64,000 nt of DNA from Conexibacter sp. SYSU D00693. GTDB taxonomy: Bacteria; Actinomycetota; Thermoleophilia; Solirubrobacterales; Solirubrobacteraceae. Position numbers and translations under genes: made by a program. Shown here one piece after another: positions 50,489-59,408 of this stretch (position 1 is its first letter; each line of letters opens with the position of its first letter). The stretch is from NCBI RefSeq assembly GCF_017084525.1, contig NZ_CP070950.1:3410001-3474000 (forward strand). The letters are read 5' to 3'. The notes beneath the pieces are model-generated. The model searched no databases. It saw only the letters and a program-made list of their open reading frames with translations, and had not been told where the DNA came from.

Positions 50489-52614
50489 CAGGGAGTGGGG
50501 GCGGTTCCGAGGCCCTGGCCGGGCAGGGCGCCGGCGCCGCCGTTGACCTGGCGGGTGGCGTCGAGGTAGAGCGCCGCGGCCTGGTCGGAGCGCGGGTCGA
50601 GGTACAGGGCGGGGCCGAGGAGGTCGATGGTACGGCGCGGGTCGCCCTGCTGGCGCAGGGTGAACTGGGCCAGGCGCAGCCACGTCTCCGGGTTGTCGGG
50701 CTGCAGCTCCACCGCGTCCTCCAACGCGCGCTGGGCCTGGTCCTTGCGCCCGCCGACGGTCTCGATCACGCCAAGCTCGAACAGCGGCTGGACCGACAGC
50801 GGGTTGTGGTCGCGCGCGGTCTGCGCCAGCTCGCGGGCACGTTCGACCCCGGCCTGCGGCGTCTGCGCGGCGTCCAGGGCGTCGAGCGCGTCGTCGCCGG
50901 CCTGCACCGAGCGCAGCGGCTGCCAGGTGGCGAAGGCGCACAGCAGCGCCAGGGCGAGGACCGCCGCGGCGGCGACCGAGGCCTGCGGGCGACGCACGCC
51001 GGCGGCCAGCCGCCGGCGGACGGCGTGCGGTCGCGTGGGCGGCTCCTCGCCGCGTCCGCGTCCCGTGATCCAGCCGACGCACAGCAGGGCCGGCACGGCG
51101 CAGCCGGGGATCGACCACGTCCAGTCGATGAGCGCGTGGACGGCGAAGGTCACGACGACCGACGCCGCGGTGAGCAGCCCGATGCGCTCGGGGGTGAAGG
51201 GCTGGCGGCGCCAGTCGCGCCGGCGCAGGGAGGTCGCGCGCGCGATGGCGAACAGCGTCGCGAGGACGAGCGCCAGGTAGCTGAGGATGCCCAGGATCCC
51301 GAGGTCGGCCGGCACCTGGACGGCGTGGCCGTGGGCGTGGCGCACGACGAGCTCGTCCTCGCGGAAGCGCCGGCGGGCGGTCGGGTAGCCGCCGGCGCCC
51401 GCCCCCGTCAGCTTGTCCTCCTGGAAGACCTTGACCGCCTGGTCCCAGTAGCGGGCGCGGACCGAGCCGACGGCGGTCAGACGGCTGGGATCGTTGGCCG
51501 GCGTCGTCGCGTCGGGGTCCGTGAGCGACTTCCAGCCCTCGCTGATCGAGCCGCCCAGGCCGCGGTCGGAGACCGCGAGCGACCCGAGGAAGACCACCGG
51601 GACCATCGCCACGACCAGCAGGACGCCCACGCCCGCCGTCCGGCGCGTGTCGGGCCGCGGGGCGCGGCGGGCCAGGAGGAAGCCGAGGCCCAGGCCGGCG
51701 CCCATGAGGACCGCGAGCATCGCCAGGACGGCGAGCCCGAGCTCGAGGCCGGCGGTCTGGCGGGTGTCGAGCGGGACGCGGTCGGTGGTCAGCGCGTCCT
51801 GGGCGAAGATCCAGGCCGAGACGATGCCGCCGCCCAGCGTCCCGCTGGCGAGCACCGCGGCGCCGCGCAGGCGCAGCGGCACGAGCGCGAACCACACGAG
51901 CGAGCCGACCGCGGCGGCCAGCAGCGCACCGCGGCTGTAGGCCAGCAGCATCGTCACCAGGAAGAGGCCGAGCAGCGGGTGGGCGAGGGCGTTGACCGCC
52001 GCGTGGCCGTGGCGCCGCGCGCCGAGCCAGAGCGAGAGCGGGACGCCGAACGCCGCCACGAGGCCCACGGCGTTCCAGTAGCCGAAGGGCTCGCGCAGGC
52101 GGGCGAACGTCTCGGTCTCCTGCGGGAAGACCTTCGAGCCCACCGCGTAGAGCGAGATGAGCCCGCAGAAGCCCAGCAGCGCGCCGAGCAGCGCCGGCCA
52201 CCACGCGCCGGCCTCGCGGGCCAGCGCCGCGCCGCCGCCGACCACCGCGAGGTAGGCGAGCGTCTGGTTGGTCTCCAGCCACGCGTCGGAGGGCTCGACG
52301 GCCCAGAGGATCGAGACGGCGGTGAGCGCCGCCAGCACGGCGAACGCCGCGAGGACGACCGCCCCGTGCAGCGGGCGCCGGCGGTCGGTGCTCAGCAGCG
52401 CGCCGCCGACGAGCAGGCCGCCGGCGAGCTGCAGGCCCATCTCGACCTCGGTGGTCGGGCCGAGCGAGGCGCCGCCGCCGGCGCGCAGGCCGACGGCCGT
52501 CAGGACGAGGGCGAGGGCCGCCCCGAAGAGGGTCTCGGCGCCCGGCCGCGGCACGGCGAGCGCGCCCACGCGCAGGCGCGGGCGCAGCGGGGGCTCGGCC
52601 GCCGTGGTGGCCAC
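50488..52614 (-). CDS. O-antigen ligase/polymerase-like membrane protein with TPR-containing tail
   Basis: A 708-residue protein with about twelve membrane segments, then a periplasmic part. REPFGYWNAVGLVAAFGVPL, VTMLLAYSRGALLAAAVGS and the large loop ending LTGAGAGGYPTARRRFRE with VVRHAHGHAVQVPADLGILG are the Wzy_C/WaaL signature (conserved His in the loop). The tail (LFELGVIETVGGRKDQAQRA, LEDAVELQPDNPETWLRLAQ) contains TPR repeats. It would polymerise or ligate lipid-linked glycan outside the membrane. The GTG at 52614 has TAGCCT 8 nt upstream. Confidence 0.9.
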   Translation of the reverse strand: MATTAAEPPLRPRLRVGALAVPRPGAETLFGAALALVLTAVGLRAGGGASLGPTTEVEMGLQLAGGLLVGGALLSTDRRRPLHGAVVLAAFAVLAALTAVSILWAVEPSDAWLETNQTLAYLAVVGGGAALAREAGAWWPALLGALLGFCGLISLYAVGSKVFPQETETFARLREPFGYWNAVGLVAAFGVPLSLWLGARRHGHAAVNALAHPLLGLFLVTMLLAYSRGALLAAAVGSLVWFALVPLRLRGAAVLASGTLGGGIVSAWIFAQDALTTDRVPLDTRQTAGLELGLAVLAMLAVLMGAGLGLGFLLARRAPRPDTRRTAGVGVLLVVAMVPVVFLGSLAVSDRGLGGSISEGWKSLTDPDATTPANDPSRLTAVGSVRARYWDQAVKVFQEDKLTGAGAGGYPTARRRFREDELVVRHAHGHAVQVPADLGILGILSYLALVLATLFAIARATSLRRRDWRRQPFTPERIGLLTAASVVVTFAVHALIDWTWSIPGCAVPALLCVGWITGRGRGEEPPTRPHAVRRRLAAGVRRPQASVAAAAVLALALLCAFATWQPLRSVQAGDDALDALDAAQTPQAGVERARELAQTARDHNPLSVQPLFELGVIETVGGRKDQAQRALEDAVELQPDNPETWLRLAQFTLRQQGDPRRTIDLLGPALYLDPRSDQAAALYLDATRQVNGGAGALPGQGLGTAPTP

Positions 52615-52622
52615 GCGCCGGG

Positions 52623-52628
52623 AGGCTA
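52623..52628 (-). promoter_or_regulatory. Putative -10 element (TAGCCT) containing the upstream stop codon
   Basis: Minus-strand TAGCCT ends 8 nt before the GTG of the ligase-like gene; its TAG is the stop codon of the glycine-rich protein gene. Confidence 0.45.
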
Positions 52629-53225
52629 CGCGGGCGAGGGTCCGCCGCGTCGCCCGGCCACGAAGCGCCGGCCGGCGATGGCGCCACCCGCTCCCGCCGC
52701 CAGGGCGAGCAGGACCAGGACGCCGACGAGCGGGGTCGGGACGTCGCCGCCGCTGCTCAGCTCGCCCATGCCGACCTTGCCGGGCTGCACGGTCTTGCCG
52801 CCGATCTGGACGGGGTTGGTGCCACCGGTCTGGCGGGCCTGCTCGACGGCCGCCTTCTCCTGGTCGGTCGCGTCCTTCAGCGGGTCGGTCAGCAGGCCGC
52901 CGGCGCCCGCGGTCGGGTCGTCGACGGAGCCGCCGCCACCGCCGCCGCCCGCGGCGCCGCCGCCCCCACCGCTCGCGTCGTTGCCACCGCCGCCGCCCGC
53001 GCCGCCCAGCCGGGCGTCGCGGATGATGTCGCGGCAGTCGGTGTACTCGTCGATGTCGGTCGGCAGCTCCTTGAGCGCGTCGCGCAGCTCGGCCTGCGAG
53101 TAGGTCTTCGAGAGCTTGCCGTCGTCGCCGCAGTCGAGGATCACGTCCTCGGCGCTGGCGAACGCGGCGCCGGGCGCGGCGAGGGCGGCCACGAGGGCCA
53201 GGACGGGCAGGAGGGGCTTGCGCAT
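52626..53225 (-). CDS. Secreted, membrane-anchored protein with polyglycine linker, unknown function
   Basis: A 199-residue protein: signal peptide (LLPVLALVAALAAPGAAFAS), a small domain with two cysteines (VILDCGDDGKLSKTYSQAEL, YTDCRDIIRDARL), a glycine-rich linker (runs of up to seven Gly), a helical segment (KDATDQEKAAVEQARQTGG), and a C-terminal membrane anchor followed by a basic tail (LVGVLVLLALAAGAGGAIAG, RRFVAGRRGG). The layout suggests a cell-surface domain held away from the membrane. Coupled by TGATG to the upstream glycosyltransferase gene. No family that I can name. Confidence 0.75.
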   Translation of the reverse strand: MRKPLLPVLALVAALAAPGAAFASAEDVILDCGDDGKLSKTYSQAELRDALKELPTDIDEYTDCRDIIRDARLGGAGGGGGNDASGGGGGAAGGGGGGGSVDDPTAGAGGLLTDPLKDATDQEKAAVEQARQTGGTNPVQIGGKTVQPGKVGMGELSSGGDVPTPLVGVLVLLALAAGAGGAIAGRRFVAGRRGGPSPA

Positions 53226-54286
53226 CAGAGAGAGGAGGAGGGGCTCCGGGTCGTGGTCGCGGCCGCCAGCGCCTGGGTGACGCCGGCCGCCCACGCGGCA
53301 GGGGTGTAGGGGGCCACGTCACGCTGGGCCGCGGCGCCGAGGCGCTCGCGCAGGGACCGGTCGTCGCGCAGCCGCCGCAGCGCGGCGGCCAGCGCGGGCG
53401 CATCGCCGCTGGGGACGACGAGCCCGTTGCGCTCGTGACGCACGAGCCCGCCGGCGGCGGCGCCGACGGCGTCGGTGGCGATGACGGGGAGACCGAGGTG
53501 CATGGCTTCGTTGGCGACCAGCCCCCACGGCTCCCGGAAGTCCGGGGTGGCGAGGGCCGGCAGGACTAGAACGTCGGCGGCCGCGGCGGAGTTGCGCACC
53601 TGCATCGGGGGCATCGCGCCGGTGGCGCGGACCCCTGGGGGCGTGCTCGGCCGGCTGGTGCCGACGAGGACCAGCTCTGCGGTGGTGCCCAGATCGGCCA
53701 GGCGCCACGCGTCGAGGAGGACGTCCACCCCCTTGTAGGCGGCGTCGCGACCCACGTGGATCGCGCGGAAGACGCCGTCGTCCGCACGCGGACCGTCGCG
53801 GCGCCAGAACGCAGCGTCCACGGCCTGCGGCGCCTCGAACACGCGGCGTGCGCCCTGGCGCCTGACGAAGTCCGTGACGTGCGGGCCGTAGGTCACGACC
53901 GCGTCGGCGTGGCGGTAGAGGTGCTCGAGCAGCGGCGTGCCGGCGAGGCGGAAGGCCGGGGTCCGCGGGTGGTCCCAGAGGGCGGTCCAGAGGACGAAGG
54001 GCGTCCTCGACGCGCGGGCGCCGAGGTAGGCGGCGGGCAGGGCGGTGCGGCCCGCGGTCCCGGCGATGACCGCCGCGTAGCGCCCCGAGGCCGCGAGGCG
54101 GGCGACGGCGCGCTGGGACGTGTGGCGGTGGGGGACGCCCGGGTCGTCGACGGCGGCCGTCGCGTGGTGCGAGCGCCCGCCGAACAGCGCGAGCTCGAGG
54201 CCGACGCGCGCGTGCAGCTCCCGGAAGGGCGCGACGCGGTCGGGCGCGACGAGGTTCGTCGCCAGCAGGACGGGCTTGGCGCTCAC
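53225..54286 (-). CDS. GT4-type glycosyltransferase
   Basis: A 353-residue GT-B enzyme (VLLATNLVAPDRVAPFRELH, VTYGPHVTDFVRRQGARRVF, RAIHVGRDAAYKGVDVLLDA, TPDFREPWGLVANEAMHLGL). The donor-site acidic pair is in EPWGLVANEA. GTG start in a GTGA overlap with the upstream gene; its stop overlaps the ATG of the glycine-rich protein by one base. Confidence 0.88.
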   Translation of the reverse strand: MSAKPVLLATNLVAPDRVAPFRELHARVGLELALFGGRSHHATAAVDDPGVPHRHTSQRAVARLAASGRYAAVIAGTAGRTALPAAYLGARASRTPFVLWTALWDHPRTPAFRLAGTPLLEHLYRHADAVVTYGPHVTDFVRRQGARRVFEAPQAVDAAFWRRDGPRADDGVFRAIHVGRDAAYKGVDVLLDAWRLADLGTTAELVLVGTSRPSTPPGVRATGAMPPMQVRNSAAAADVLVLPALATPDFREPWGLVANEAMHLGLPVIATDAVGAAAGGLVRHERNGLVVPSGDAPALAAALRRLRDDRSLRERLGAAAQRDVAPYTPAAWAAGVTQALAAATTTRSPSSSL

Positions 54287-55455
54287 GGGCGGCCCGCCAG
54301 CACGTCCTCGTAGGCGCGCACCGTCGCGGCCCCGCAGGCGTCCCACGTGAACGACCGCTCGACGGTCGCGCGGGCCGAGGCGCCCAGCCGCGCGCGCAGC
54401 CCGCGGTCGCTGAGCAGGCGGTCCAGCTCGCCGGCCAGGCGCTCGGGGTCGCCGGGCGGGGCCAGGACGATCCCGTCGCCGGCGTGGGCGATCTCGGCGG
54501 GGCCGGGCTCCCCGAGGGCGCCGAGCGCCGGGACGCCGGCGGCCATCGCCTCGACGTAGGCGACGCCGAAGGCCTCGTCGACGCTCGGCATGGCGAAGAC
54601 CGTCGCGTCGCGGGTCCGTTCGAGCGCAGCGCGGTGGTCGAGCTGGCCGGTGAACTCGACGCGCTCGGCCAGGCCGAGGTCGCGCGCGAGGCGCTCGAGG
54701 TTCGAGCGTTCGGGACCGTCGCCGACGACGAGGTAGCGCACCCGCGGGTGGCGCTCGCGCAGGACCCAGAGCGCGCGCAGGACGTCGGCGTGGCGCTTGC
54801 GGGCGATGAGGTGGCTGACGGTCGCGATCGTCGGCGGGTCGCTGGCGGGACGCGTGCGGGCCGGCACGTCGGTGCCGAGGTGGACGACGCGCGCGCGGCG
54901 GGCGCCGTGGGCGCGGACGAGGCGCTCGGTGCCCTCGGAGTTCGCCAGCACGAGGTCGGCCCGCCGGTAGGCGTCCTCGACGACGGCCGTCCACTCCGGG
55001 TGCTGGCGGGCGGTGAAGAGGACGTCGCCGCCGTGGACCGAGACGACGAGCGGCGCGCGGATGCGCGCCTTGAGGACGGCGTCGGCGGTCGGCACCGCGT
55101 TGTGCGCGTGGACGAGGTCGAAGGCGAAGCGCCGGCGCAGCGCGTGGAGGGTGAGGGCGAGCTGCGGCGCGGCGTAGGTCCCCCAGCGCCCGTAGTGCGT
55201 CGAGCGGTTGGGCGAGAGGTAGCGGACCGTGGTGATCGGCAGGCCGTCGAGCCGGCGGCGGCGCGGCTCGCCGAGCGCGGTGCGCCAGGCGGCACGGTCC
55301 TTGAGGCGCGCGCTCGGCGGGATCGGTCGGTGCAGGACCACGACGTGGACCTCGGCGCCCGCGTCGCGGGCGGCGACGGCCTGACGGTGGGCCCAGACGC
55401 CGAGGACCGGGTCGGCCACCCGGGGGTAGAACTCGGCGACGACGCAGACCTTCAC
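54283..55455 (-). CDS. GT4-type glycosyltransferase
   Basis: A 390-residue GT-B enzyme (VCVVAEFYPRVADPVLGVWA, VHAHNAVPTADAVLKARIRA, VVSVHGGDVLFTARQHPEWT, TIATVSHLIARKRHADVLRA, VDEAFGVAYVEAMAAGVPAL). The N-terminal half matches the WcaL-like/colanic-acid type of GT4. The ATG overlaps the upstream stop by 4 bp (ATGA). Confidence 0.9.
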   Translation of the reverse strand: MKVCVVAEFYPRVADPVLGVWAHRQAVAARDAGAEVHVVVLHRPIPPSARLKDRAAWRTALGEPRRRRLDGLPITTVRYLSPNRSTHYGRWGTYAAPQLALTLHALRRRFAFDLVHAHNAVPTADAVLKARIRAPLVVSVHGGDVLFTARQHPEWTAVVEDAYRRADLVLANSEGTERLVRAHGARRARVVHLGTDVPARTRPASDPPTIATVSHLIARKRHADVLRALWVLRERHPRVRYLVVGDGPERSNLERLARDLGLAERVEFTGQLDHRAALERTRDATVFAMPSVDEAFGVAYVEAMAAGVPALGALGEPGPAEIAHAGDGIVLAPPGDPERLAGELDRLLSDRGLRARLGASARATVERSFTWDACGAATVRAYEDVLAGRP

Positions 55456-57107
55456 GGCGCGCGGTGGCGCGCGACGGTGGTGACCTCGTCACGCGTGACG
55501 TAGGGACGGTCGCGCAGGAAGCTGCGCGCCTCGGCGGCCGCCGCCTCGCGCGGGTAGTCGGCGGCGGTGGGCCGCAGGGTGTGGGCGACGGGCACGGCGT
55601 CGACGATCCCCAGACGCCAGCCGTGCTCGCGCGCCAGCGCCGCCCAGTGGCTGTCGAGGCCCCAGCCCATGCGCAGGCCGGCGGGGAAGGGCAGAAGCGC
55701 GGAGAAGGTGTCGCGGTGGAAGAGCGTGACGGGGCCGATCTCCACGAACGTCGTCTCGCGCCAGTCGGCCCGCGGGTCGCGGCGGGTGACCGGCCACGCG
55801 GCGTGGGAGTGCGCGCGGTGGGCGGGCTGGGCGAGCCGGAGGTCGCCCTCGTCGGCCACGTGCAGGAGGACGTCGAGCGCGCCGGCGGGCAGCGCGACGT
55901 CGTCGTCGAGCACGAGCAGCCAGTCGAAGGCGCCGGGCGGCTCGCCCTCGTCGAGCAGCGCGTTGAGGTTCTCGAACTTGCCGCGGGTCCCGGGGGTCGT
56001 CGTGCGCAGCTCGACGTCGTGGTGGGAGGCCTCGAGCTCGGCGCGGGCGGCGTCCAGGAGGTTCGGGGCGTCGGGGCGCACGACGCTCAGGGCGAGGACG
56101 CGCCGGCGGGGGTCGGTGGCGGCGGCGGCGCGCAGACGTGCGCGGCGGCGGGCGGTCCGCAGGTCGTCGAGGCGGTCCTTGGCGGCCAGCAGCGCGCCGC
56201 GCCGGCCGCCGACGGTGCCCGACTGGCCGCTGAGGAAGTCGTCGACGCCGGTAGTCGGCGGTGGCGGTGTGGGCCGCAGCGCCTGCTCGAGGCGCCCGAG
56301 GCTGTGGGCGGTGAGGACCGGCCCGTTCATGCACGCCAGGCGCGGCCCGTGCACCGCGCAGCCCACGAGCACGCGCAGTTCGTGGGCCAGCGACGGCGTC
56401 GTCCCCTTGGCGACGTCCTCCCGGCGGGCGGCGCGGCCGCGGGCGCGGGCGGCGCGGCACAGGCTGCGCAGGCGGGCGTCGTCGCCGGCGCGGCGGTGCT
56501 CGAGCGCCGCCTCGGCGACGTAGCGCACGCGCCCGCCGGCGGCGTGCAGGCGCTCCTGCCACTCCTGCTCGTCGCCGTAGAGGGGCAGCGTCGCGTCGAA
56601 CGGACCGATCCGGTCGACCCAGGCGCGGCGGACGGTCAGGTTGGCGCCCCAGGCCCGGGGGACGTCGGTGTCGCGCGGCCCGGCGTCGAGGTGGGTGACC
56701 GGCGGCCCCTCGCGCCCGCACGTGCGGAAGAGGTGGTCCTCGAAGCGCGCGAGGATCGGCCCGGTGAGCACGCCGACGTCCTCGGGCTCGCGCGCGTGGG
56801 CGTCCAGGAGGGCCGCGAGCCAGCCGTCGCGGACGCGGACGTCGTCGTCGACGAAGCACAGCAGGGGCGCGTCGGTCCGCTCGATCGCGGTGTTGCGCGC
56901 AGCGTTGAGGCCGCGCGTGGTGTCGTGGGCGAGCAGGCGCGCGCCGTGGCGGCGGGCCGTGTCGCGCGTCGCGGCCGACGGCCCGTCGTCGACGACCACG
57001 AGCTCGGCGCCGTGCCGCGCGGCCTGCGGGGCGAGGCTGGCGAGCGCGACGTCCAGGTACCCCGCCCTGTCCCGGGTGGGGACGATGATCGCCGCGGTCA
57101 AGGGCAT
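55452..57107 (-). CDS. Bifunctional protein with two GT2-like (GT-A) domains
   Basis: A 551-residue protein. Residues of about 1-270 form a GT2 domain (AAIIVPTRDRAGYLDVALAS, LVVVDDGPSAATRDTARRHG, LLCFVDDDVRVRDGWLAALL, RRAWVDRIGPFDATLPLYGD). Residues of about 330-545 form a second one (VLALSVVRPDAPNLLDAARA, NLNALLDEGEPPGAFDWLLV, LDDDVALPAGALDVLLHV, RMGWGLDSHWAALAREHGWR). Two metal-binding DDD motifs suggest two transfer steps or a polymerising activity. The ATG at 57105-57107 has a TAGCCT hexamer 12 nt upstream; first gene of the leftward operon down to 48911. Confidence 0.85.
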   Translation of the reverse strand: MPLTAAIIVPTRDRAGYLDVALASLAPQAARHGAELVVVDDGPSAATRDTARRHGARLLAHDTTRGLNAARNTAIERTDAPLLCFVDDDVRVRDGWLAALLDAHAREPEDVGVLTGPILARFEDHLFRTCGREGPPVTHLDAGPRDTDVPRAWGANLTVRRAWVDRIGPFDATLPLYGDEQEWQERLHAAGGRVRYVAEAALEHRRAGDDARLRSLCRAARARGRAARREDVAKGTTPSLAHELRVLVGCAVHGPRLACMNGPVLTAHSLGRLEQALRPTPPPPTTGVDDFLSGQSGTVGGRRGALLAAKDRLDDLRTARRRARLRAAAATDPRRRVLALSVVRPDAPNLLDAARAELEASHHDVELRTTTPGTRGKFENLNALLDEGEPPGAFDWLLVLDDDVALPAGALDVLLHVADEGDLRLAQPAHRAHSHAAWPVTRRDPRADWRETTFVEIGPVTLFHRDTFSALLPFPAGLRMGWGLDSHWAALAREHGWRLGIVDAVPVAHTLRPTAADYPREAAAAEARSFLRDRPYVTRDEVTTVARHRAP

Positions 57108-57119
57108 GAGCCGCCCGCA

Positions 57120-57129
57120 AGGCTAGTGT
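57120..57129. promoter_or_regulatory. Overlapping divergent -10-like elements
   Basis: Minus-strand TAGCCT (57120-57125), 12 nt before the double GT2 gene, and plus-strand TAGTGT (57124-57129), about 49 nt before the GT4 gene at 57179, share two bases. Confidence 0.35.
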
Positions 57130-57178
57130 CGGCACCGGTCCCCGCCGCTTCCGCGCAAGTGCGAGGCCCTTCCGTCAC

Positions 57179-58291
57179 GTGATCCTCCTGCTCCACAACC
57201 GCTACCGCCACCTCGGCGGCGAGGAGCGGGCGGTGCGCGACACGCAGTGGCTCGTGCGCGAGCACCTCGGCGAGGACTGCGAGGTCCTCGAGCGCGACAG
57301 CGCCGCGCTGGGCAGGGCGCGAGCGGCGACCGCCCTGGTCCGCGGCGGCCTCGAGCCCGAGGACGTCGCCGCCGCCGTCAGGCATACCGGCGCCCGCGTC
57401 CTCCACGCCCACAACACGAACCCCGCGTTCGGCTGGCGCGCGCTCGCCGCCGCGCGCGAGGCGGGGGCGCGCGTCGTCCTGCACCTGCACAACTACCGGC
57501 TGGTCTGCGCGGTCGGGACGTGCGTGAACAGCCGCGGCCAGGACTGCACGCGCTGCCAGGGCCGCGACACGCTGCCCGGGATCGCGCTGCGCTGCCGCGG
57601 CGGCGCCGCCGAGGCCGTCGCGTACGGCGTCGCGCTCGCCGCCCACCAGCGCCGGCTCGTTGCCCAGGCCGATGCGCTGGTCGTCCCCTCCGACGCCGCC
57701 CGCCATCGCCTGCGCGCCCTGCGCGCGCCGCTGGGCGAGACGCCCGTCCACGTCGTCCCCCACGCCCTGCGCGCCTTCGCCGCGAAGAGCCGCGCGCACG
57801 AGGGCGAGCACGCGCTCATCGCCTCGCGCCTGGCGCCCGAGAAGGGGATCACCACGGCGGTGGCCGCCGCCCAGGCCGCCGGGCTGCCCGTCGTCGTGGC
57901 GGGCGCCGGCCCCCTGGAGGCGCAGCTGCGCGCCGCCGCCCCCGACGCGACCTTCACCGGCTGGGTCGACGAGCGGCGACTCGCCGAGCTGCGCGCCCGC
58001 GCCAGGGTCTCCGTGATCGCCTCCCAGGCTGCCGAGACCTTCGGCCTGGCCGCGCTCGAGGCGATGGCCGACGGCGTCCCCGTCGCCGCCACCGCCACCG
58101 GCGCGCTGCGCGAGCTCGCCCCCGCGGCGGCCCTCGCGCCGGTCGGCGACGCCGACGCGCTGGCCCGCGCCATCCGCGAGGTCGCCGGCGATCCCGGACG
58201 TGGTGCGGCGTCCATCGCCGCCGCCCGCGCGCGCTGCGCACCCGCGGTCGTCGCGCCGCGCCTCGCCGCGGTCTACGACGCTCTTGCGTGA
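57179..58291 (+). CDS. GT4-type glycosyltransferase
   Basis: A 370-residue GT-B enzyme. ILLLHNRYRHLGGEERAVRD, VLHAHNTNPAFGWRALAAAR, HLHNYRLVCAVGTCVNSRGQ (with a Cys-rich loop DCTRCQGRD), LIASRLAPEKGITTAVAAAQ and AETFGLAALEAMADGVPVAA. The Cys-containing loop after the HNYR motif is common in one GT4 subgroup. GTG start at 57179. Followed after 39 bp by an epimerase gene with its own hexamer. Confidence 0.88.
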   Translation: MILLLHNRYRHLGGEERAVRDTQWLVREHLGEDCEVLERDSAALGRARAATALVRGGLEPEDVAAAVRHTGARVLHAHNTNPAFGWRALAAAREAGARVVLHLHNYRLVCAVGTCVNSRGQDCTRCQGRDTLPGIALRCRGGAAEAVAYGVALAAHQRRLVAQADALVVPSDAARHRLRALRAPLGETPVHVVPHALRAFAAKSRAHEGEHALIASRLAPEKGITTAVAAAQAAGLPVVVAGAGPLEAQLRAAAPDATFTGWVDERRLAELRARARVSVIASQAAETFGLAALEAMADGVPVAATATGALRELAPAAALAPVGDADALARAIREVAGDPGRGAASIAAARARCAPAVVAPRLAAVYDALA

Positions 58292-58314
58292 CGCGCGAAC
58301 GACGCCCCAGCCCG

Positions 58315-58320
58315 TAGCCT
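58315..58320 (+). promoter_or_regulatory. Putative -10 element (TAGCCT), leaderless gene
   Basis: TAGCCT ends 10 nt before the ATG at 58331. Confidence 0.4.
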
Positions 58321-58330
58321 GCCGCCGGCA

Positions 58331-59281
58331 ATGCGTGCTCTGGTCACCGGCGGTGCCGGCTTCATCGGGTCCAACCTCGTCGACGCCCTCGTCGACCGCG
58401 GCGACGAGGTCGCCGTCCTCGACGACCTCTCCTCCGGCAAGGAGGCCAACATCGCCGGCGCCCTCGAGCGCGGCGCCGTCCTGCACCGCGCCGACATCCG
58501 CGACGCGGCCGGCGTCCAGTCGGTCATGGAGCAGGCACGTCCCGAGGTGGTCTTCCACCTGGCGGCGCAGATGGACGTCCGGCGCTCCATCGAGGACCCG
58601 GCCTTCGACGCGCTCACGAACGTCGTCGGAACGATCAACGTCCTCGAGGCCGCACGCAACGCCGGCGCCAGGCGGCTGGTCAACACGAGCACGGGCGGCG
58701 CGATCTACGGCGACGTCGACCAGATCCCGACGCCCGAGACGATCCCGCCGCAGCCCATGGCCCCGTACGGCCAGTCGAAGTTCTGCGCCGAGGAGTACCT
58801 GCGCTGGGCGCGCCGCCTGTACGGCTTCGAGACGGTGACCCTGCGCTACGGCAACGTCTTCGGCCCGCGCCAGGACCCGTCGGGCGACGCCGGCGTCATC
58901 GCGATCTTCACGGGCCGCGCGCTGCGCGGCGAGCGCCCGACGATCTTCGGCGACGGCCTGCAGACCCGCGACTACGTCTTCGTCGGCGACATCGTCCAGG
59001 CCAACCTCCTGGCCGCCGAGCACCCGGCCGCCGACGGCTCCTACAACGTCGGGACCGGCACCGAGGCGACGATCCTCGACCTCGTCGCCGCCCTCAAGGA
59101 CGCCGCCGGCCTCGGTGACGAGTTCGAGCCGGAGTTCGCGCCCGCCCGCACGGGCGAGCTGCAGCGCTCGTGCCTCGACGTCGCGCGCGCGCAGCGCGAG
59201 CTGGGCTTCCGGGCGGCCGTCTCGCTGCAGGACGGCATCGCCCGGACGCTCGCCTGGGCGCGCGACCAGCAGGCCGCCTAG
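58331..59281 (+). CDS. NAD-dependent sugar epimerase (UDP-glucose 4-epimerase-like)
   Basis: A 316-residue extended SDR. NAD site TGGAGFIGSN at 6-15, STGGAIYGDVD, catalytic YGQSK, and RYGNVFGPRQDPSGDAGVIA and DYVFVGDIVQANLLA are typical of GalE/WbpP-type 4-epimerases. The product (UDP-galactose, UDP-GalNAc or a uronic acid) is not decided by sequence. It probably feeds the polysaccharide pathway. Confidence 0.88.
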   Translation: MRALVTGGAGFIGSNLVDALVDRGDEVAVLDDLSSGKEANIAGALERGAVLHRADIRDAAGVQSVMEQARPEVVFHLAAQMDVRRSIEDPAFDALTNVVGTINVLEAARNAGARRLVNTSTGGAIYGDVDQIPTPETIPPQPMAPYGQSKFCAEEYLRWARRLYGFETVTLRYGNVFGPRQDPSGDAGVIAIFTGRALRGERPTIFGDGLQTRDYVFVGDIVQANLLAAEHPAADGSYNVGTGTEATILDLVAALKDAAGLGDEFEPEFAPARTGELQRSCLDVARAQRELGFRAAVSLQDGIARTLAWARDQQAA

Positions 59282-59348
59282 CCGTCCAGGCAGCCGACCC
59301 GACCGCTCATCGACGGAGCGCACGTCGGCAGCGCCCGGGAGCCGCCCG

Positions 59349-59354
59349 TACGCT
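59349..59354 (+). promoter_or_regulatory. Putative -10 element (TACGCT) with leader
   Basis: TACGCT lies 54 nt before the ATG at 59409. An in-frame ATG at 59358 is too close (3 nt) to be reached by a transcript from here. Confidence 0.3.
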
Positions 59355-59408
59355 GAGATGCATCCCCTCGGCGGTGCTGTGGGAGCGCCGCCACGGGGTC
59401 CTGGGCAC

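Noticed and set aside
59358-59408. ATG 59358 as start of the large secreted protein.
   Set aside because: It is in frame, but the added residues weaken the signal sequence and the start would be only 3 nt from the -10-like hexamer. It is kept only as an alternative.
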